Positions 10,483 to 20,942 of a DNA stretch of 64,000 nucleotides are shown piece after piece. Made by a program: the position numbers and the translations under genes. The notes below the pieces were generated by a model that was given only the letters and a program-made list of their open reading frames with translations, made no database searches and was not told the origin of the DNA. Origin of the DNA: Glycomyces algeriensis (lineage in GTDB: Bacteria > Actinomycetota > Actinomycetes > Mycobacteriales > Micromonosporaceae); NCBI RefSeq assembly GCF_027622855.1, contig NZ_JAPZVR010000008.1, forward strand, positions 1-64,000, read 5' to 3'. Within the stretch, counting starts at the first letter, position 1. Every line of letters starts with the position of its first letter.

Positions 10483-11714
10483 CGTATGACTCCCTGGAGG
10501 TGGGCGTTCTTGGGGAAGCGGGCCTCGACGAGGTAGCCGCCGCCGGGCCGGGGCCCGGCTTCGAGGGAGCCGCCGTACAGCGTGGCGCGCTCCCGCATGC
10601 CGATGAGGCCGTGGCCGCCGGAGAACCCCGAGACGACGGGAGCGCCGTGGCCGGAGTCGCCCACGGAGATCCGGAACTCGGCGTCGCCGTAGTCGACCAC
10701 GACGCCGGCCCTGGCCTGCGGCCCGGCGTGCTTGATGGTGTTCGTGAGGGCCTCCTGGGCGATGCGGTAGACCGCCAGGCTCACGCCCGTCGGCAGCGGG
10801 TACTCCTCGCCGCGGACGGTGTAGCGCACCGGCAGGCCGGCGTCCTTGGTCTGCGCCACCAGCGCCCGCAGCGAGTCCACTGTAGGCTGCGGCTCGAGGT
10901 CGGCGCTGCCGCCTTCGTCGCGTCCCTGCCGCAGCACGGTGAGGATGTCCCGCATCTCCCGCAGTGCGGTGCGCGCGGTCTGGTTCACCGTGGTGAGCGC
11001 GTCCTCGGCCGCCTCGGGGTCGTGGCGAAGGACCCGCTTGGCCCCTTCGGACATGACCCCGATGACCGAGATGTGGTGGGCGACCACGTCGTGCAGCTCT
11101 CGGGCGATGCGCCGCTGCTCGTCCGCGACGGCCTGCGCCGCGAGCGCCTCCTGGCGCTCCTCGGCGAACCGGGCGCGCTCGGAGAGCTCCACGACCTTCT
11201 CGCGCCGGTTGCGGATGACCCAGCCGATCCAGAAGACGGTGGACGCCAGGGCGATGTTGAGCATCGTGATCAGGGAGCTCGTGAGGTGGTCCCCGCCCCT
11301 GAAGGCGGCGGACTGCACGAACAGCACCACCGGCACCCAGATCGCGGCAGCGGCCACCAGCGCCCGGGGAAGCGGCAGGTACGCGGCGGCGGTGTAGGTG
11401 AGGACGAACATGCCGACGCCGCTGTCCATCACCATGCCCTCCAGCGGCGCGACGAAGAACGCGACGCCCATGACGAGCAGCGACAGGACGATGCCGCCCC
11501 ACAACCACGCGCGGCGCAGGCTGATCGCGGCGAACGGGACGGCCATGAGCCCGGCCTGGGCCCAGGTGAGCGTCAGGTCGGGGGTGAGTGCCGCCGAGAC
11601 CCCGTAGAAGCCGAGGTACCCGGCGGCGGAGACGATCGCCAGGAGCGTGTCGGCCAGGAGCGGCCGCTCGCGGATCCGGCGCTTCAGGCGTGTGAAAGTG
11701 GAGGCGGCATGCAC
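10479..11714 (-). CDS. Sensor histidine kinase, HisKA_3 (NarL/DesK type)
   Basis: 411-residue membrane kinase. The N-terminal half has six hydrophobic segments (about residues 20-165) with no large extracellular loop, an arrangement typical of kinases that sense in or at the membrane. A coiled linker is followed by the HisKA_3 box RRIARELHDVVAHH with phospho-His at 208, and an HATPase domain with NTIKHA (N-box) and GHGLIGMRER (G-box). The GTG start at 11714 sits 7 bases after TACGGT, consistent with a leaderless transcript. Partner of the overlapping response regulator; together they resemble modules that watch over peptide-exporting FtsX transporters. Confidence 0.9.
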   Translation of the reverse strand: MHAASTFTRLKRRIRERPLLADTLLAIVSAAGYLGFYGVSAALTPDLTLTWAQAGLMAVPFAAISLRRAWLWGGIVLSLLVMGVAFFVAPLEGMVMDSGVGMFVLTYTAAAYLPLPRALVAAAAIWVPVVLFVQSAAFRGGDHLTSSLITMLNIALASTVFWIGWVIRNRREKVVELSERARFAEERQEALAAQAVADEQRRIARELHDVVAHHISVIGVMSEGAKRVLRHDPEAAEDALTTVNQTARTALREMRDILTVLRQGRDEGGSADLEPQPTVDSLRALVAQTKDAGLPVRYTVRGEEYPLPTGVSLAVYRIAQEALTNTIKHAGPQARAGVVVDYGDAEFRISVGDSGHGAPVVSGFSGGHGLIGMRERATLYGGSLEAGPRPGGGYLVEARFPKNAHLQGVIR

Positions 11715-11779
11715 GCTCTACACCGTATCCGCCGTTCCCGCCCGTTTCATCGAACGCGAGAATGATCCGCGAGTACGCC

Positions 11780-12637
11780 TCAGGTAGGAGGAGTGCCCTC
11801 CACCGGCAGCCCGTCCACGGGCATCGCCAGGCCCGGCAGCACGGTCGTCAGCGGGTACGCCGGCGGCTCGCCGCCGAACTCCGGGCACAGCTTCTGGTGC
11901 GCGCACCAACCGCACAGCTTCGACTTCTGCGGCCGGAAGTCGCCGGTGGCGATCGCCTCGCGCATCACCGACCACAGTGCCTTGAGGGTCTTCTCGAACC
12001 CCTCCAGCTCGCGCTCGTCGGGGGAGTAGTCGAGCATCTGCCCGTCCCCGAGGTACATGAGCCGCAGCAGGGTCGGCACCGTCCCCCGGGTGCGCCACCA
12101 CACGAGGGCGTAGAACTTCATCTGGAACAGCGCCTTGTCCGCGAACCGGTCCGGCGGGCGCTTCCCCGTCTTGTAGTCCACGAGCCGCACGAGCCCGGCC
12201 GGATTGACGTCGGCGCGGTCGATGAACCCCTTGAGCGAGGTGCCGTCGTCCAGCGTGGTCGTCACCAGGCACTCGGTGCGGTGCGGCTGGAGCCGCTGCG
12301 GGTCCTCCATCGCGAAGTACGTCTCGACCAGGCGCCGCACGTTCCGCAGCCAGTCCGACTCGTCGTCGAGCCCTTCGAACAGCGCCGCGTACTCGCCCGA
12401 GGCCTGGAGCTTCGCCCATTCCGGCTCGATCATCGCCAGCGCCTGCCGCGGGGTGCGCCTCCCGGCGTCCAGCTCGTACAACCGCTCGAGCACCGAGTGC
12501 ACGAGCGTGCCCTGCACCTGGGCCTTCGACGGCGGCTCCGGCAGGCGGTCGACCGCCCGGAACCGGTACAGCAGCGGGCACTGCTTGAAATCCCCGGCGC
12601 GCGAAGGGGAGAGCTGGGTCGGACGGGTGGCTGCCAT
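11780..12637 (-). CDS. RecB-family PD-(D/E)XK exonuclease with Fe-S cluster cysteines
   Basis: 285-residue single-domain nuclease of the RecB/Cas4-like family. Catalytic core: GxxxHxxLE near residue 45-50 (GTLVHSVLERL), GFIDRAD and VDYKTGK. One Cys in FKQCPL and the C-terminal set CGWCAHQKLCP match the four cysteines that hold a 4Fe-4S cluster in AddB-type nucleases. The mycobacterial orthologue Rv2119 also sits beside trmI, so position supports identity. The ATG at 12637 follows TATGCT by 6 bases, marking a leaderless start. It is divergent from the methyltransferase at 12716. Cellular role is not established for this family. Confidence 0.85.
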   Translation of the reverse strand: MAATRPTQLSPSRAGDFKQCPLLYRFRAVDRLPEPPSKAQVQGTLVHSVLERLYELDAGRRTPRQALAMIEPEWAKLQASGEYAALFEGLDDESDWLRNVRRLVETYFAMEDPQRLQPHRTECLVTTTLDDGTSLKGFIDRADVNPAGLVRLVDYKTGKRPPDRFADKALFQMKFYALVWWRTRGTVPTLLRLMYLGDGQMLDYSPDERELEGFEKTLKALWSVMREAIATGDFRPQKSKLCGWCAHQKLCPEFGGEPPAYPLTTVLPGLAMPVDGLPVEGTPPT

Positions 12638-12715
12638 GCCCCGAGCATATGACGGGCCCCCGACATCCCGGCTCGCCGCACCCCCAACCAAACATAACGC
12701 GTGTACTGTTTAGAC

Positions 12716-13462
12716 ATGACCATCGACGCGAACGCCGCCCGCTCCTTCGGCCCCGCCGCCGACCTCTACGACGCCATCCGGCCCACCTACCCCGCCGAAG
12801 CCCTCCGCTGGCAGACCGGCGACACCCCGCAGGACATCGTCGACCTAGGCGCCGGCACCGGCCTCCTCACCCGCGGCCTCATCGCGCAAGGCCACCGCGT
12901 CACCGCCGTCGAACCGGACGACCAGATGCGCGCCAAGCTCACCGCCTCCAGCCCCGGCCTCGCCGCCGCCCACGCCGGCGCCGCCGAAGCCCTCCCGCTG
13001 CCCGACGCCAGCGCCGACATCGTCACCGCCGGCCAGGCCTTCCACTGGTTCGACCGCGAACGCGCCCTCCCCGAGATCCGCCGCGTCCTGCGCCCCGGCG
13101 GCCTCCTCGCCCCCATCTGGAACGTCCGCGACGACCGCACCGGCTGGGTCGGCGCCCTCACCGTGGCCATCGGCTCCTCCCAAGGCGAGCGCGACGCCCT
13201 CGCCGCCACCGAGCCGGGCTACTTCGGGCACGGCTTCGGCGAACCCGAGTACCGCGTCTTCCGCCACGACATGCCTCTCGACCGGGCCGGCCTCCGCCGC
13301 CTCGTGCAGTCCCGCTCCTACTACCTCACCGCCGACGACAATGGGCAGGAGCGCATCCTCGCCGTCGTCGACGAGGTCGCCGACACCCACCCCGACCTCC
13401 GCGGCAGGGAGACCTTCGCGATGCCGTACCAGACGTACGCGATCAAGGTCCGCCCCGCCTAG
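12716..13462 (+). CDS. Class I SAM-dependent methyltransferase
   Basis: 248 residues with the Methyltransf_11 core: motif I VDLGAGTGLL, acidic end of strand 2 in VTAVEPDDQM, ALPLPDASADIVTAGQAFHWFD and the RRVLRPGG turn. These bind S-adenosylmethionine. The N-terminus (RSFGPAADLYDAIRPTYP) resembles the group of small-molecule or lipid methyltransferases of the UbiE/Tam type. Start at 12716 is set by TACTGT six bases upstream, a leaderless arrangement, and no SD is present. Substrate unknown. Confidence 0.82.
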   Translation: MTIDANAARSFGPAADLYDAIRPTYPAEALRWQTGDTPQDIVDLGAGTGLLTRGLIAQGHRVTAVEPDDQMRAKLTASSPGLAAAHAGAAEALPLPDASADIVTAGQAFHWFDRERALPEIRRVLRPGGLLAPIWNVRDDRTGWVGALTVAIGSSQGERDALAATEPGYFGHGFGEPEYRVFRHDMPLDRAGLRRLVQSRSYYLTADDNGQERILAVVDEVADTHPDLRGRETFAMPYQTYAIKVRPA

Positions 13463-13543
13463 GGGATCGGAATCCTCTCAGGCTCGCCCGCCCGCATGGT
13501 TCCCCAGGGCCGCGAGGCGGGCGGGCGCGTAGCATTGCCGCCG

Positions 13544-14650
13544 ATGTCGACTGCAAACGCGCTGGCCTTCCGCCGATCCGGATTCACCCTGGTCCGCTTC
13601 AAGGGCATCCCCGTCACCCTCGGCTACACCTGGCTGCTCCTGGCCGCCGTGGTCGTGGTCGTCTACGCCCCGATCGTGCAGCGCTCGGTCCCGGGACTGA
13701 GCACCGGCGCCGCGCTCGTCGTCGCGGCCCTGTTCGCCGTCACCCTCCTCATATCGGTGTTCCTCCACGAGCTCGGCCACGCCCTCGTGAGCCTGCGCGC
13801 CGGCATCGGCGTGCGCCAGATCAACCTCGACGCCCTCGGCGGCTTCACCGAGATGGAGCGCGAGGCCCCCCGGCCCGGGACGGCCGCCGCGATCGCCCTC
13901 GCCGGGCCGGCCGTCTCCGCCGTCCTCGGCGGCATCGGCCTCGCCGGGCTCTTCCTCACCGAACCGGGCTCCCTCATCTGGCAGTTCGCGTTCCAGATCT
14001 GCGTCGCCAACCTGCTCGTCGCCGTCTACAACCTGCTCCCGGGGCTGCCGCTCGACGGCGGCAAGGCCCTCCAGGCGGGGATCTGGGCCGCCACCGGCGA
14101 CCGCTGGACCGGGTTCCGCGTCGCGGGGTGGGCCGGGCGCGTCGTCGCCGTCGGCACCATCGCGGCCGGCCTGTGGCTGTACGCCTCGAACTGGTTCTCC
14201 GCGTTCGGCCTGATCCTCCTCATCTTCGTGGCCTTCGAGCTGTGGCGCGGCGCGACCAGCGCGATCCGCGCCGCCCGCATGGGCCCGCGCGTCAAGGCGC
14301 TCGACGCCGCACTGCTGGCCCGACCGATCGTCCTGGTGCCCGCCTCGGCGACGCTGGGGGAGGCGCTGAGCGCCGCTGAGGGGCGCGAGATCGTCGCCGT
14401 CGACGGCAAGCCCGTCGGCGTCCTCGACCGCGCCGCCGCCGAGGCGGTCCCCGCCGACCAGGTGGCCGCGATGCCCCTGTCCGGGCTGCTGCGCTCGGCC
14501 GGGCAGGTCCCGGGGCTCAAGGCCGAACTCAAGGGCCAGGCGCTGGTGGACGTGATCGGCAAGAGCGGCGCGGAGCGGTTCTTCGTGGTCGATGAGGGCC
14601 GCCTGACAGGGCTGCTCTACACCGCAGACGTGGTCAAAGCCCTCCGTTAA
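13544..14650 (+). CDS. Site-2 protease family (M50) intramembrane metalloprotease
   Basis: 368-residue membrane zinc protease. HELGH (His75, Glu76, His79) in the second hydrophobic segment supplies two zinc ligands and the catalytic Glu; NLLPGLPLDGG near residue 165 supplies the Asp ligand. Around six membrane segments precede a cytoplasmic C-terminal part (about 270-368) that looks like a degenerate CBS pair. No PDZ domain, so it belongs to the Rip3/SpoIVFB-like group that usually cleaves membrane regulators or anti-sigma factors. Start taken at ATG 13544. The stop lies 33 bases before trmI, as in other actinobacterial proteasome loci. Confidence 0.87.
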   Translation: MSTANALAFRRSGFTLVRFKGIPVTLGYTWLLLAAVVVVVYAPIVQRSVPGLSTGAALVVAALFAVTLLISVFLHELGHALVSLRAGIGVRQINLDALGGFTEMEREAPRPGTAAAIALAGPAVSAVLGGIGLAGLFLTEPGSLIWQFAFQICVANLLVAVYNLLPGLPLDGGKALQAGIWAATGDRWTGFRVAGWAGRVVAVGTIAAGLWLYASNWFSAFGLILLIFVAFELWRGATSAIRAARMGPRVKALDAALLARPIVLVPASATLGEALSAAEGREIVAVDGKPVGVLDRAAAEAVPADQVAAMPLSGLLRSAGQVPGLKAELKGQALVDVIGKSGAERFFVVDEGRLTGLLYTADVVKALR

Positions 14651-14668
14651 GATGCTTCGGACCTATAG

Positions 14669-15607
<939 letters not shown>

Positions 15608-15659
15608 CGATCCGGTCACATTCTGAGTCGGATTCACGACTCTGCAAGTGCTGAAACGA

Positions 15660-15699
15660 GATTCGGGCGGGTGACGCGATCGCGTCACCCGCCCGAATC
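15660..15699. terminator. Bidirectional terminator, 40-base perfect palindrome
   Basis: Uninterrupted palindrome beginning GATTCGGGCGGGTGACGCG and centred on GCGATCGC. It lies between trmI (stop 15607, plus) and the ferredoxin gene (stop 15709, minus), so it can stop transcription from both sides. Cruciform formation is possible. Confidence 0.85.
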
Positions 15700-15708
15700 C
15701 GGTTCCCG

Positions 15709-15996
15709 CTAGTCGTCCGCGCCGGGGCCGGCGACTGCGGTCTTGTCCTGCCGGTCGCGGACGTAGATGCACTCGCCGGGGCAGTCGTGGGCCGCGTTCA
15801 CGATGTCCAGGCGCAGGTGTTCGGGCACGTTGACTTGCGAACCGGCCGTAGTCAACAGCTCACCGTTAGGATCTTTCACGTAGGCGAGCCCGTCGATGTC
15901 GAACTCGAAGACCGAGGGCGCGTACTGCACGCAGAGCCCGTCGCCGGTGCAGGCGTCCTGGTCGATCGATACCTCGAGTTCACGTTCCTCAGCCAT
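15709..15996 (-). CDS. Single-cluster ferredoxin, probably [3Fe-4S]
   Basis: 95-residue soluble electron carrier. Cysteines occur as CTGDGLC near the N-terminus and DCPGEC near residue 80. The wide first spacing (C-x5-C) followed by a CP motif is the pattern of actinobacterial [3Fe-4S] ferredoxins that serve P450s; the extra C-terminal Cys could allow a 4Fe cluster. ATG at 15996 has a GGGGGA site 3 bases upstream. It is transcribed against its neighbours, between trmI and mpa. No P450 or reductase is nearby, so its partner is unknown. Confidence 0.88.
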   Translation of the reverse strand: MAEERELEVSIDQDACTGDGLCVQYAPSVFEFDIDGLAYVKDPNGELLTTAGSQVNVPEHLRLDIVNAAHDCPGECIYVRDRQDKTAVAGPGADD

Positions 15997-16114
15997 GTCC
16001 CCCAGATTAAATGAACTCAAGATGGTGGACCAATGTCGGTGTCGAGTCTTACTATTGGCCTCCCCAGCCAGCTACGGTTGGAGTAAGAAAACCATCTCCT
16101 GGGAGGTGTGACCC

Positions 16115-17896
16115 GTGGCACGAAGCAACGATGACCGTCGACAGAACCTGGGCCAGGGCTCAGAGCACGACGAACTGTCTGGACAGGTCGAAGAGCTCCA
16201 GGAAGAACTGGCCGCGGCGCGACGCCGTCTCACCGAAACGCCCCGACACATGCACATTCTGGAGGAGCGGCTCGCTGCAGCCCAATCCCAGATCGACCGC
16301 CTGTCGGAGCAGAACGAGCGGCTCGTGGCCACCTTGAAGGAGGCCCGCGAGCAGATCGTCTCGCTGAAAGAGGAGATCGACCGGCTCGCACAACCGCCGT
16401 CCGGTTACGGCGTATTCCTGGGCGCCCGTGAGGACGGCACTGTCGACGTCTTCACCTCCGGGAGGAAGTTCCGCGTCTCGCTCGCGCCGTCGATCGACGT
16501 CGAAGAGCTCGAACGCGGCCAGGAAGTCCTGCTCAACGACGCCATGAACGTGGTCGAGGTGCTCGCGTACGAGCGCATCGGCGAGGTCGTGACGCTCAAG
16601 GAGCTCATCGAGACCACCGACGGCAGCCCGCCGGACCGTGCGCTGGTGACCAGCCACGCCGACGAGGAGCGGGTCGTGCTGCTCTCCGAGGCGCTCATCA
16701 ACGGGCCCCTGCGCGCCGGCGACTCGGTCATGATCGAGCCGCGCGCCGGGTACGCCTACGAGCGCATCCAGAAGAGCGAGGTCGAAGAGCTCGTCCTCGA
16801 AGAGGTCCCCGACGTCGACTACTACGACATCGGCGGCCTCGACGGACAGATCGAGATGATCCGGGACGCGGTGGAACTGCCGTTCCTGCACGCCGACCTC
16901 TTCCGCGAGCACGAGCTGCGGCCGCCGAAGGGCATCCTGCTGTACGGCCCGCCGGGCTGCGGCAAGACGCTCATCGCCAAGGCCGTCGCCAACTCGCTGG
17001 CCAAGAAGGTCGCCGAGATGCGCGGCGAGGAGGCCTCCGGCCGGAGCTACTTCCTCAACATCAAAGGCCCCGAGCTGCTGAACAAGTACGTCGGCGAGAC
17101 CGAGCGGCACATCCGCCTGGTCTTCCAGCGGGCCCGCGAGAAGGCCAGCGAGGGCATGCCCGTCATCGTCTTCTTCGACGAGATGGACTCGATATTCCGC
17201 ACCCGCGGATCGGGCGTCTCCTCGGACGTCGAGAACACCATCGTCCCCCAGCTCCTGTCGGAGATCGACGGCGTGGAGGGCCTGGAGAACGTCATCGTCA
17301 TCGGCGCCTCGAACCGCGAGGACATGATCGACCCGGCGATCCTGCGGCCCGGCCGCCTGGACGTCAAGATCAAGATCGAGCGGCCCGACGCCGAATCGGC
17401 GAAGGACATCTTCTCGAAGTACATCACCTCGACCCTGCCGCTGCACGACGACGACCTCGCCGAGCACGACAAGGACCGCGACGCCACCGTGCAGTCGATG
17501 ATCCAGGCGGTCGTCGAGCGGATGTACTCCGAAGTGGACGAGAACCGCTTCCTGGAGGTCACCTACGCCGACGGCGACAAGGAAGTGCTCTACTTCAAGG
17601 ACTTCAACTCCGGCGCGATGATCGAGAACATCGTCGCGCGGGCGAAGAAGATGGCCATCAAGGACTTCCTGACGCACCAGTCGAAGGGCATCCGGATGAG
17701 CCACCTCATCGACTCCACAGTCGACGAGTTCCGCGAGAACGAGGACCTCCCCAACACCACCAACCCCGACGACTGGGCCCGCATCTCCGGCAAGAAGGGC
17801 GAGCGGATCGTCTACATCCGCACGCTCGTCTCCGGCAAGGGCGCGGACTCCGGCCGCAGCATCGACACCGTGTCGAACACCGGCCAGTACCTGTAG
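16115..17896 (+). CDS. mpa: Proteasome-associated AAA+ ATPase (Mpa/ARC)
   Basis: 593-residue hexameric unfoldase that binds pupylated proteins and feeds them to the 20S proteasome. Order of parts: charged N-terminal tail, coiled coil (about 20-95) that recruits Pup, tandem OB domains (about 95-235), AAA+ domain with Walker A GPPGCGKT (about 277-284), Walker B VFFDEMD (about 350) and [15 protein letters not shown] arginine-finger region. The last residues are QYL, the C-terminal Tyr-Leu type signal that docks to the proteasome alpha ring. GTG start with GGGAGG upstream. Followed by a strong hairpin, so probably its own transcript. Confidence 0.96.
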   Translation: MARSNDDRRQNLGQGSEHDELSGQVEELQEELAAARRRLTETPRHMHILEERLAAAQSQIDRLSEQNERLVATLKEAREQIVSLKEEIDRLAQPPSGYGVFLGAREDGTVDVFTSGRKFRVSLAPSIDVEELERGQEVLLNDAMNVVEVLAYERIGEVVTLKELIETTDGSPPDRALVTSHADEERVVLLSEALINGPLRAGDSVMIEPRAGYAYERIQKSEVEELVLEEVPDVDYYDIGGLDGQIEMIRDAVELPFLHADLFREHELRPPKGILLYGPPGCGKTLIAKAVANSLAKKVAEMRGEEASGRSYFLNIKGPELLNKYVGETERHIRLVFQRAREKASEGMPVIVFFDEMDSIFRTRGSGVSSDVENTIVPQLLSEIDGVEGLENVIVIGASNREDMIDPAILRPGRLDVKIKIERPDAESAKDIFSKYITSTLPLHDDDLAEHDKDRDATVQSMIQAVVERMYSEVDENRFLEVTYADGDKEVLYFKDFNSGAMIENIVARAKKMAIKDFLTHQSKGIRMSHLIDSTVDEFRENEDLPNTTNPDDWARISGKKGERIVYIRTLVSGKGADSGRSIDTVSNTGQYL

Positions 17897-17917
17897 TACC
17901 CGCAACGACCAGCGCTT

Positions 17918-17949
17918 CGATCGGCCGGCGGACGCCCGCCGGCCGATCG
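17918..17949 (+). terminator. Hairpin terminator after mpa
   Basis: Perfect 14-bp stem (CGATCGGCCGGCGG and complement) with loop ACGC, 22 bases after the mpa stop. No T-tract follows, which is common for actinobacterial terminators. Confidence 0.65.
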
Positions 17950-18103
17950 GCGCACCTCAGAACGTGTCAGACCCCGCGGCACCGGGTAACCGGTCGCCAT
18001 GAGGACCCAGAACCTGAACGGTGCGAGACTCGGCGGCCCGGAAAACCAAACGTCTCCGATCGGAGGGAGCGCCGCCGCGCCCGAAGGGACTAGGCTCGAG
18101 AGC

Positions 18104-19609
18104 ATGACCGTACGCCGCATTATGGGCACCGAGATCGAATACGGGATCTCCGTGCCGGGCCAGCCGGGCGCCAACCCGATGGTGACCTCCTCCCAGATCG
18201 TGAACGCCTACGCCGCCCGCCCCGAGCTCTCCAAGGGCGGACGGGCCAGGTGGGACTACGAGGAGGAGACCCCCCTGCGCGACGCGCGCGGCTTCACCTA
18301 CACCGGGGCCCTCTACGACCCCGCGGAGAACCTCGCCGACGAGGACTCCGGTCTCGCGAACGTCATCCTCACCAACGGCGCCCGCCTCTACGTCGACCAC
18401 GCGCACCCCGAGTACTCGACCCCCGAGGTCACCAACCCGCGCGAGATCGTCCTCTTCGACAAGGCCGGCGAGATGACCATGGCCGAAGCCGCCCTCCGCG
18501 CGGCCCACACCCCCGGCATCGGTCCGATCAACCTGTACAAGAACAACACCGACAACAAGGGCGCCTCCTACGGCGCGCACGAGAACTACCTCATGTCGCG
18601 CCAGACCCCCTTCGCCGACATCGTCGCCCACTTCACGCCGTTCCTGGTCACCCGCCAGATCTACTGCGGCGCCGGGCGCATCGGCATCGGCCAGGACGCC
18701 TCCGAGCACCGCTTCCAGATCTCCCAGCGCGCCGACTTCTTCGAAGTCGAAGTGGGCCTGGAGACCACACTGAAGCGGCCCATCATCAACACCCGCGACG
18801 AACCGCACGCCGACGCCGAGCGGTACCGCCGCCTCCACGTCATCATCGGCGACGCCAACCTCGCCGAGTACGCCACCTTCCTCAAGGTCGGCACCGCCTC
18901 CATCGTGCTCGCCATGATCGAGTCCGGCGCCTTCGACGGCACCCTCGGCATCGCCGAGCCCGTCGCCGAACTCCGCGCCGTCAGCCACGACCCCAGCCTC
19001 AAGCACAAGATCGAACTGCGCAACGGCAAGCGCGTCACCGCCATCGAACTCCAGCAGTCCATCCTGGAGCAGGCCGAGGCCTACTGCGGCGCCGACGCCG
19101 ACCCCGACACCCGCGAGGTCCTCGACCAGTGGGCGTACGTGCTCGACGCGCTGGCCCGGGACCCCATGGAACTGGCCGACATGCTCGACTGGCCCGCCAA
19201 GCTCTCGCTCCTGAACCGCTACCGCGAACGCGAGAACCTCGACTGGGGCGCCGCCAAACTCCAGGCCATCGACCTGCAGTACCACGACGTGCGCCCCGAG
19301 AAAGGCCTCTACCACCGGCTCGTCGCCCGCGGCAAGATGAAGCGGCTCCTCACCGACACCGAGATCATCGACGCGATGACCGAGCCGCCCAGCGACACCC
19401 GCGCGTTCTTCCGCGGCCGCTGCCTCGCCCGCTACCCCTCCGAGGTCGTCGCGGCCTCCTGGGACTCCGTCATCTTCGACGTGGGCGCCGACTCGCTCGT
19501 GCGAGTGCCCATGATGGAGCCCGAGAAGGGCACCAAAGCCCATGTGGGGGAGTTGTTCGAGCGCTGCGAGGCCGCCAAGGACCTCCTGGACATCATCACC
19601 GCCGAATGA
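18104..19609 (+). CDS. dop: Pup deamidase/depupylase Dop
   Basis: 501 residues of the glutamine-synthetase/carboxylate-amine ligase fold. Dop converts the C-terminal Gln of Pup to Glu and also removes Pup from substrates. Seen: N-terminal MGTEIEYGIS (Glu binding Mg-ATP and Asp-rich nucleophile region further on), NGARLYVDHAHPEYSTPE, NNTDNKGASYGAHENYL and [18 protein letters not shown]. The loop between SQIVNAYA and LTNGARLY is about 40 residues longer than in PafA; this Dop-loop separates the two paralogues. ATG at 18104 lies 7 bases after TAGGCT, pointing to a leaderless mRNA; a longer open frame to 17999 is not supported. Confidence 0.95.
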   Translation: MTVRRIMGTEIEYGISVPGQPGANPMVTSSQIVNAYAARPELSKGGRARWDYEEETPLRDARGFTYTGALYDPAENLADEDSGLANVILTNGARLYVDHAHPEYSTPEVTNPREIVLFDKAGEMTMAEAALRAAHTPGIGPINLYKNNTDNKGASYGAHENYLMSRQTPFADIVAHFTPFLVTRQIYCGAGRIGIGQDASEHRFQISQRADFFEVEVGLETTLKRPIINTRDEPHADAERYRRLHVIIGDANLAEYATFLKVGTASIVLAMIESGAFDGTLGIAEPVAELRAVSHDPSLKHKIELRNGKRVTAIELQQSILEQAEAYCGADADPDTREVLDQWAYVLDALARDPMELADMLDWPAKLSLLNRYRERENLDWGAAKLQAIDLQYHDVRPEKGLYHRLVARGKMKRLLTDTEIIDAMTEPPSDTRAFFRGRCLARYPSEVVAASWDSVIFDVGADSLVRVPMMEPEKGTKAHVGELFERCEAAKDLLDIITAE

Positions 19610-19720
19610 GGCGCATGGTTCGTCCGCGGGAATAAAGCACGGCAGTGCAGCGTCGTATCTGGCGTGCTGTCGTACTCTCGCGGTACGGTTTAGGCACCGT
19701 CAAGGTAGAAGGGAACACCT

Positions 19721-19936
19721 ATGGCAGCGAAGGACTCCGGCGGGCAGTCGCAGTCGCAGCGGTCGCGGCAGGAAGCAGATGCCGAGGCCACCGAGGCCGC
19801 TGTAGACCCCGAGATTGCCGAACGCCACGAAGCCATCACCGAAGAAGTAGACGACCTGCTCGACGAGATCGATGAAGTCCTGGAGACCAACTCCGAGGAG
19901 TTCGTCCGCTCGTTCGTGCAAAAGGGCGGCCAGTAG
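19721..19936 (+). CDS. pup: Prokaryotic ubiquitin-like protein Pup
   Basis: 71-residue disordered tagging protein. The N-terminal half is polar (Gln/Ser/Arg), as needed to enter the ATPase pore; the C-terminal half (about 30-65) has the LLDEIDEVLE helix that binds the Mpa coiled coil. It ends in GGQ, so Dop must deamidate it to GGE before PafA can use it. AGAAGGG lies 11-17 bases before the ATG. First gene of the pup-prcB-prcA unit; a 154-base gap separates it from prcB. Confidence 0.96.
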   Translation: MAAKDSGGQSQSQRSRQEADAEATEAAVDPEIAERHEAITEEVDDLLDEIDEVLETNSEEFVRSFVQKGGQ

Positions 19937-20090
19937 CAGCCCCCCTGCCGGTGTAGGGCCACCTGATGCGACGCCTAGAGGCGCATCGGGGGCTCTGCCC
20001 CACCCAGGCCCTCCGGCCCCCCGGGTCCGAAGCGGCCAACCGCGCCGCAGCCGGCGCACTTTCTAAATAGAGGACTAGGGAGGTCATGTC

Positions 20091-20927
20091 GTGACAGGTC
20101 AAGGATTCCCAGGCAAACTGCCCAACGCGTATATGACGGCTGGAACCTCCTCCTTCTCGGAGTTCCTCATGCAGGTGGCACCCGAAATGCTGCCGGGGCG
20201 CAGGCCCCTGCCGCCCGGCGACTTCGCCGCCGTCAGCGCCCACGCCACCACCATCGTCGCCCTGCGCACCGCCGAAGGCGTCGTCATGGCCGGCGACCGC
20301 CGCGCGACCATGGGCAACTACATCTCCAGCCGCGACATCGAGAAGGTCTTCCCGGCCGACGGCTACTCGCTCGTCGGCATCGCGGGCACGGCCGGCCTCG
20401 GCATCGAACTGGTCAAGCTCTACCAGCTCGAACTCGAGCACTACGAGAAGATCGAAGGCGCCCCGCTCACCTTGAACGGCAAGGCCAACCGCCTCGCCAC
20501 CATGCTGCGCGGCAACCTCGGCATAGCCCTCCAGGGCCTCGCCGTCGTCCCCCTCTTCGCCGGCTTCGACGTCGACGCCGACACCATCGAGGAAGCCGGC
20601 AAGATCTACAGCTTCGACGTCGTCGGCGGCATCTACGCCGAACGCGACTTCGACTCCATCGGCTCCGGCTCCATGTTCGCCAAGAGCTCCCTCAAGAAGC
20701 GCTACCGCCGCGACATCGGCACCGACGAAGCCGTCAAGATCGCCGTCGAATCGCTCTACGACGCGGCCGACGACGACTCCGCCACCGGCGGACCCGACCC
20801 GACCCGCGACCTCTACCCCGTCGTCATGACCGCCACCGCCGAAGGATCCAAGCGGATCGACGAGGCCGTCGTGGCCGACGTCGCCCGCACGGTCATAGCC
20901 GCCCGCACCGAGAACCCCTACGGATAA
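20091..20927 (+). CDS. prcB: 20S proteasome beta subunit PrcB
   Basis: 278-residue precursor of the catalytic subunit. The propeptide (about residues 1-52) is removed before Thr53 in HATTIVAL, creating the N-terminal nucleophile; Asp and Lys of the active site follow in [11 protein letters not shown] and the DIEKVF region. The mature part has the Ntn-hydrolase pattern through [16 protein letters not shown] start at 20091 preceded by GGGAGG (20078-20083). It sits 15 bases before prcA, so both are co-transcribed and made in equal amounts. Confidence 0.96.
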   Translation: MTGQGFPGKLPNAYMTAGTSSFSEFLMQVAPEMLPGRRPLPPGDFAAVSAHATTIVALRTAEGVVMAGDRRATMGNYISSRDIEKVFPADGYSLVGIAGTAGLGIELVKLYQLELEHYEKIEGAPLTLNGKANRLATMLRGNLGIALQGLAVVPLFAGFDVDADTIEEAGKIYSFDVVGGIYAERDFDSIGSGSMFAKSSLKKRYRRDIGTDEAVKIAVESLYDAADDDSATGGPDPTRDLYPVVMTATAEGSKRIDEAVVADVARTVIAARTENPYG

Positions 20928-20942
20928 GGAGAGGAGCCGGAC

